Assembly (NCBI GenBank): GCA_905236595.1
Contig: CAJORE010000329.1
Coordinates: 1 to 7,266, forward strand
DNA: 7,266 bases
From: an uncultured Selenomonadaceae bacterium
GTDB taxonomy: Bacteria > Bacillota > Negativicutes > Selenomonadales > Selenomonadaceae
Direction: 5' to 3'
The notes beneath the pieces were generated by a model that made no database searches, was not told the DNA's origin, and worked only from the letters and a program-made list of their open reading frames with translations. Shown in pieces: positions 6,166-7,266 of this stretch (position 1 is the first letter of the stretch; each line of letters opens with the position of its first letter). The position numbers and the translations under genes were made by a program.

Positions 6166-6729
6166 ATGTTTATCCTGGCATCAAAATCACCGCGCCGCAC
6201 GGAGCTTTTGCAGACGGCCAAATGCCGATTCCGCACCGAACCGGGCGACGCCGAAGAATTTGCCGGCGATGCCGATCCGATAGAAATAGCCGTTGCCAAT
6301 GCGCGGCTTAAGGCAACGGCGGTGGCGCAAAAATTTCCCGGCGAATTTGTCTTGGGGGCGGATACCATTGTCGCCCTTGACGGACACATCCACTATAAGC
6401 CCCGGGACGAAACCGACGCCCGCCGTATGCTTCGTACCCTTGCCGGGCGCACTCACGAAGTTATAACGGGCATCGCCTTCGTGAAAGATGACGAATGTTT
6501 TACTCACGCCGAAGTGACCTGCGTTACCTTTGACGAAATGACGGATGAGGAAATCGCCGCCTATGTCGCCGGGGGCGAACCGATGGATAAGTCCGGCTCC
6601 TACGCTTTGCAAGGCGGCGCCGGAATTTTCATCAAAAAAATCGACGGCTCTTATTCCAATGTGGTGGGCTTGCCGCTTAACGCGGTGAAAAAGTTGGCGG
6701 CCAAGGCGGGAGTCGATTTATGGGGATAG
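6166..6729 (+). CDS. maf: Maf-family nucleotide pyrophosphatase, dTTP/UTP (YhdE) type
   Basis: Maf proteins are cytosolic house-cleaning enzymes that hydrolyse nucleoside triphosphates, including non-canonical ones, to monophosphate and pyrophosphate. Overexpression is linked to septum inhibition in some bacteria. The 187-residue length is typical. Motifs seen are LASKSPRR (4-11), GADTIV (64-69, with D66 the likely catalytic Asp), YKPRDE (77-82), GRTHEVITG (94-102), EPMDKSGSYALQG (138-150) and GSYSNVVGLPL (161-171). The KSGSYALQG form with Gln149, together with KPRD, matches the YhdE (dTTP/UTP) branch rather than the YceF (7-methyl-GTP) branch; this subfamily call is from motif memory. An AAGGAG (6153-6158) overlaps the hemL stop and sits seven bases before ATG 6166. 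The nearer ATG at 6161 is too close to it and in another frame. It is co-transcribed with hemL. No terminator is visible after it. Confidence 0.94.
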   Translation: MFILASKSPRRTELLQTAKCRFRTEPGDAEEFAGDADPIEIAVANARLKATAVAQKFPGEFVLGADTIVALDGHIHYKPRDETDARRMLRTLAGRTHEVITGIAFVKDDECFTHAEVTCVTFDEMTDEEIAAYVAGGEPMDKSGSYALQGGAGIFIKKIDGSYSNVVGLPLNAVKKLAAKAGVDLWG

Positions 6730-6747
6730 CCGTGATTATTAACCCAA

Positions 6748-6776
6748 AATTAAATCTTTGGCTATTTAATTGCAAT
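6748..6776. promoter_or_regulatory. Inverted repeats overlapping the promoter of the CAP-domain gene (possible operator)
   Basis: AATTAAAT (6748-6755) and ATTTAATT (6764-6771) are perfect inverted copies with an 8-base gap, and ATTGCAAT (6769-6776) is a perfect 8-base palindrome. Both touch the -35 element at 6770-6775. Such dyads are typical of repressor or activator sites, but A/T-rich dyads also arise by chance. No regulator is encoded in the window. Confidence 0.35.
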
Positions 6777-6798
6777 GGCCTCCCGTTGCCTGTATAAT
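6770..6798 (+). promoter_or_regulatory. Sigma-A type promoter for the CAP-domain protein gene
   Basis: TTGCAA (6770-6775) and a perfect TATAAT (6793-6798) are spaced by 17 bases. Transcription would start near 6805, giving a leader of about 30 bases with AAGGAG at 6822-6827 before the start codon. The gene therefore probably has its own promoter instead of depending on hemL-maf. Confidence 0.75.
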
Positions 6799-6835
6799 AG
6801 GCGGCAGATAACATCTTGAGAAAGGAGCAGAGGGA

Positions 6836-7266
6836 ATGAAGGCTAAATTACCGGCGGTGACGGCTTTGTTGCGGACGGCGTTCATGGGGTTGGCCTTGAC
6901 GGCGGCGGCCTTTTTTGTTGCGCCGCCATCGGTTTCGTTCGCCCAGGAAATAACCGAAGAATCCACCTATTCGACGGGGATGCAATGGTACATCACCAAC
7001 TATGATGTTGAATATTATGTAAGCGACAAAACGCTGGCGGAAATTGTCACGATTAACGGACAGAAAAAGGTTTATTTCAAGCGCCCTGGGGATGTGTTCG
7101 TCACGGTGAAGAACCTTGGCGACGGTTCATTGTCGCATTACCTTATGCACATTATCGGCGATCCCGTGGACGAGACGGCGGTGGATCGCGGCACTTTTGC
7201 GCAGGAAGTGCTGGATTTGGTGAACAGCGAACGCCAAAAGGCCGGCGCCAAACCGCTTAAATTAAG
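6836..7266 (+). CDS. Secreted CAP/SCP-domain protein, cut by the window end
   Basis: The reading frame is open from ATG 6836 to the window edge (143 codons), so only the N-terminal part is visible. Residues 1-36 form a Sec signal peptide: basic start, hydrophobic core 15-30, and a likely cut after VSFA (33-36) before QEIT. Residues about 55-110 resemble a bacterial Ig-like (Big_2) fold (YVSDKTLAEIV, then GQKKVYFKRPGDVFVTVKN). From residue 121, FAQEVLDLVNSERQKAGAKPL is the characteristic first helix of bacterial CAP (cysteine-rich secretory protein/SCP) domains, as in YkwD-like proteins. The catalytic-type His/Glu residues of that domain lie beyond the window. The start is set by AAGGAG (6822-6827) eight bases upstream and by the signal peptide that follows directly. 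The role of such bacterial proteins is poorly defined and is usually placed in the cell envelope or outside. Confidence 0.85.
   Translation, partial: MKAKLPAVTALLRTAFMGLALTAAAFFVAPPSVSFAQEITEESTYSTGMQWYITNYDVEYYVSDKTLAEIVTINGQKKVYFKRPGDVFVTVKNLGDGSLSHYLMHIIGDPVDETAVDRGTFAQEVLDLVNSERQKAGAKPLKL

Noticed and set aside
6161..6283. Alternative reading frame starting at ATG 6161 upstream of maf
   Set aside because: It is only two bases from the Shine-Dalgarno and in a different frame from the intact Maf motifs. The ATG at 6166 has correct spacing.

Overview
The window looks like chromosomal DNA from an anaerobic, Gram-negative-walled Firmicute of the Negativicutes type (Acidaminococcus, Phascolarctobacterium, Veillonella and Selenomonas relatives). 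This is inferred from three things. There are membrane subunits of a biotin-dependent, sodium-pumping decarboxylase of the glutaconyl-CoA/methylmalonyl-CoA type. Shine-Dalgarno sites are strong and AGGAGG-like. A protein with RTX calcium-binding repeats fits a cell with an outer membrane. No rRNA, tRNA, CRISPR array, insertion sequence or phage gene was seen.

Layout: positions 83-2906 hold a two-gene minus-strand operon. The first gene encodes a 500-residue zinc metalloprotease with a gluzincin-type HELTH site and C-terminal RTX repeats. Thirteen bases further on is a 435-residue Tat-exported metallophosphoesterase related to bacterial purple acid phosphatases. Both products are probably extracytoplasmic. 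A divergent intergenic region of about 320 bases follows, with a good extended -10 promoter facing right, a possible 30-residue leader ORF and a strong hairpin. Next come the plus-strand genes for the small OadG/GcdD-like subunit (3228-3590) and the beta subunit (3605-4735) of the sodium-pumping decarboxylase, closed by a clear intrinsic terminator at 4758-4788.

The next operon is hemL (glutamate-1-semialdehyde aminotransferase, tetrapyrrole synthesis) and maf (a nucleotide pyrophosphatase of YhdE type), 12 bases apart. After a well-formed promoter that overlaps inverted repeats, the window ends inside a secreted protein gene. It has a signal peptide, an Ig-like region and the first residues of a CAP/SCP domain.

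The main points for follow-up are: the protease plus Tat-phosphoesterase operon, which may act together at the cell surface; the decarboxylase pair, which lacks the biotin-carrier gene that lies between these two subunits in Acidaminococcus; the leader ORF and hairpin in front of that pair; and the dyad symmetry at the last promoter. The other genes are ordinary housekeeping genes with intact motifs.
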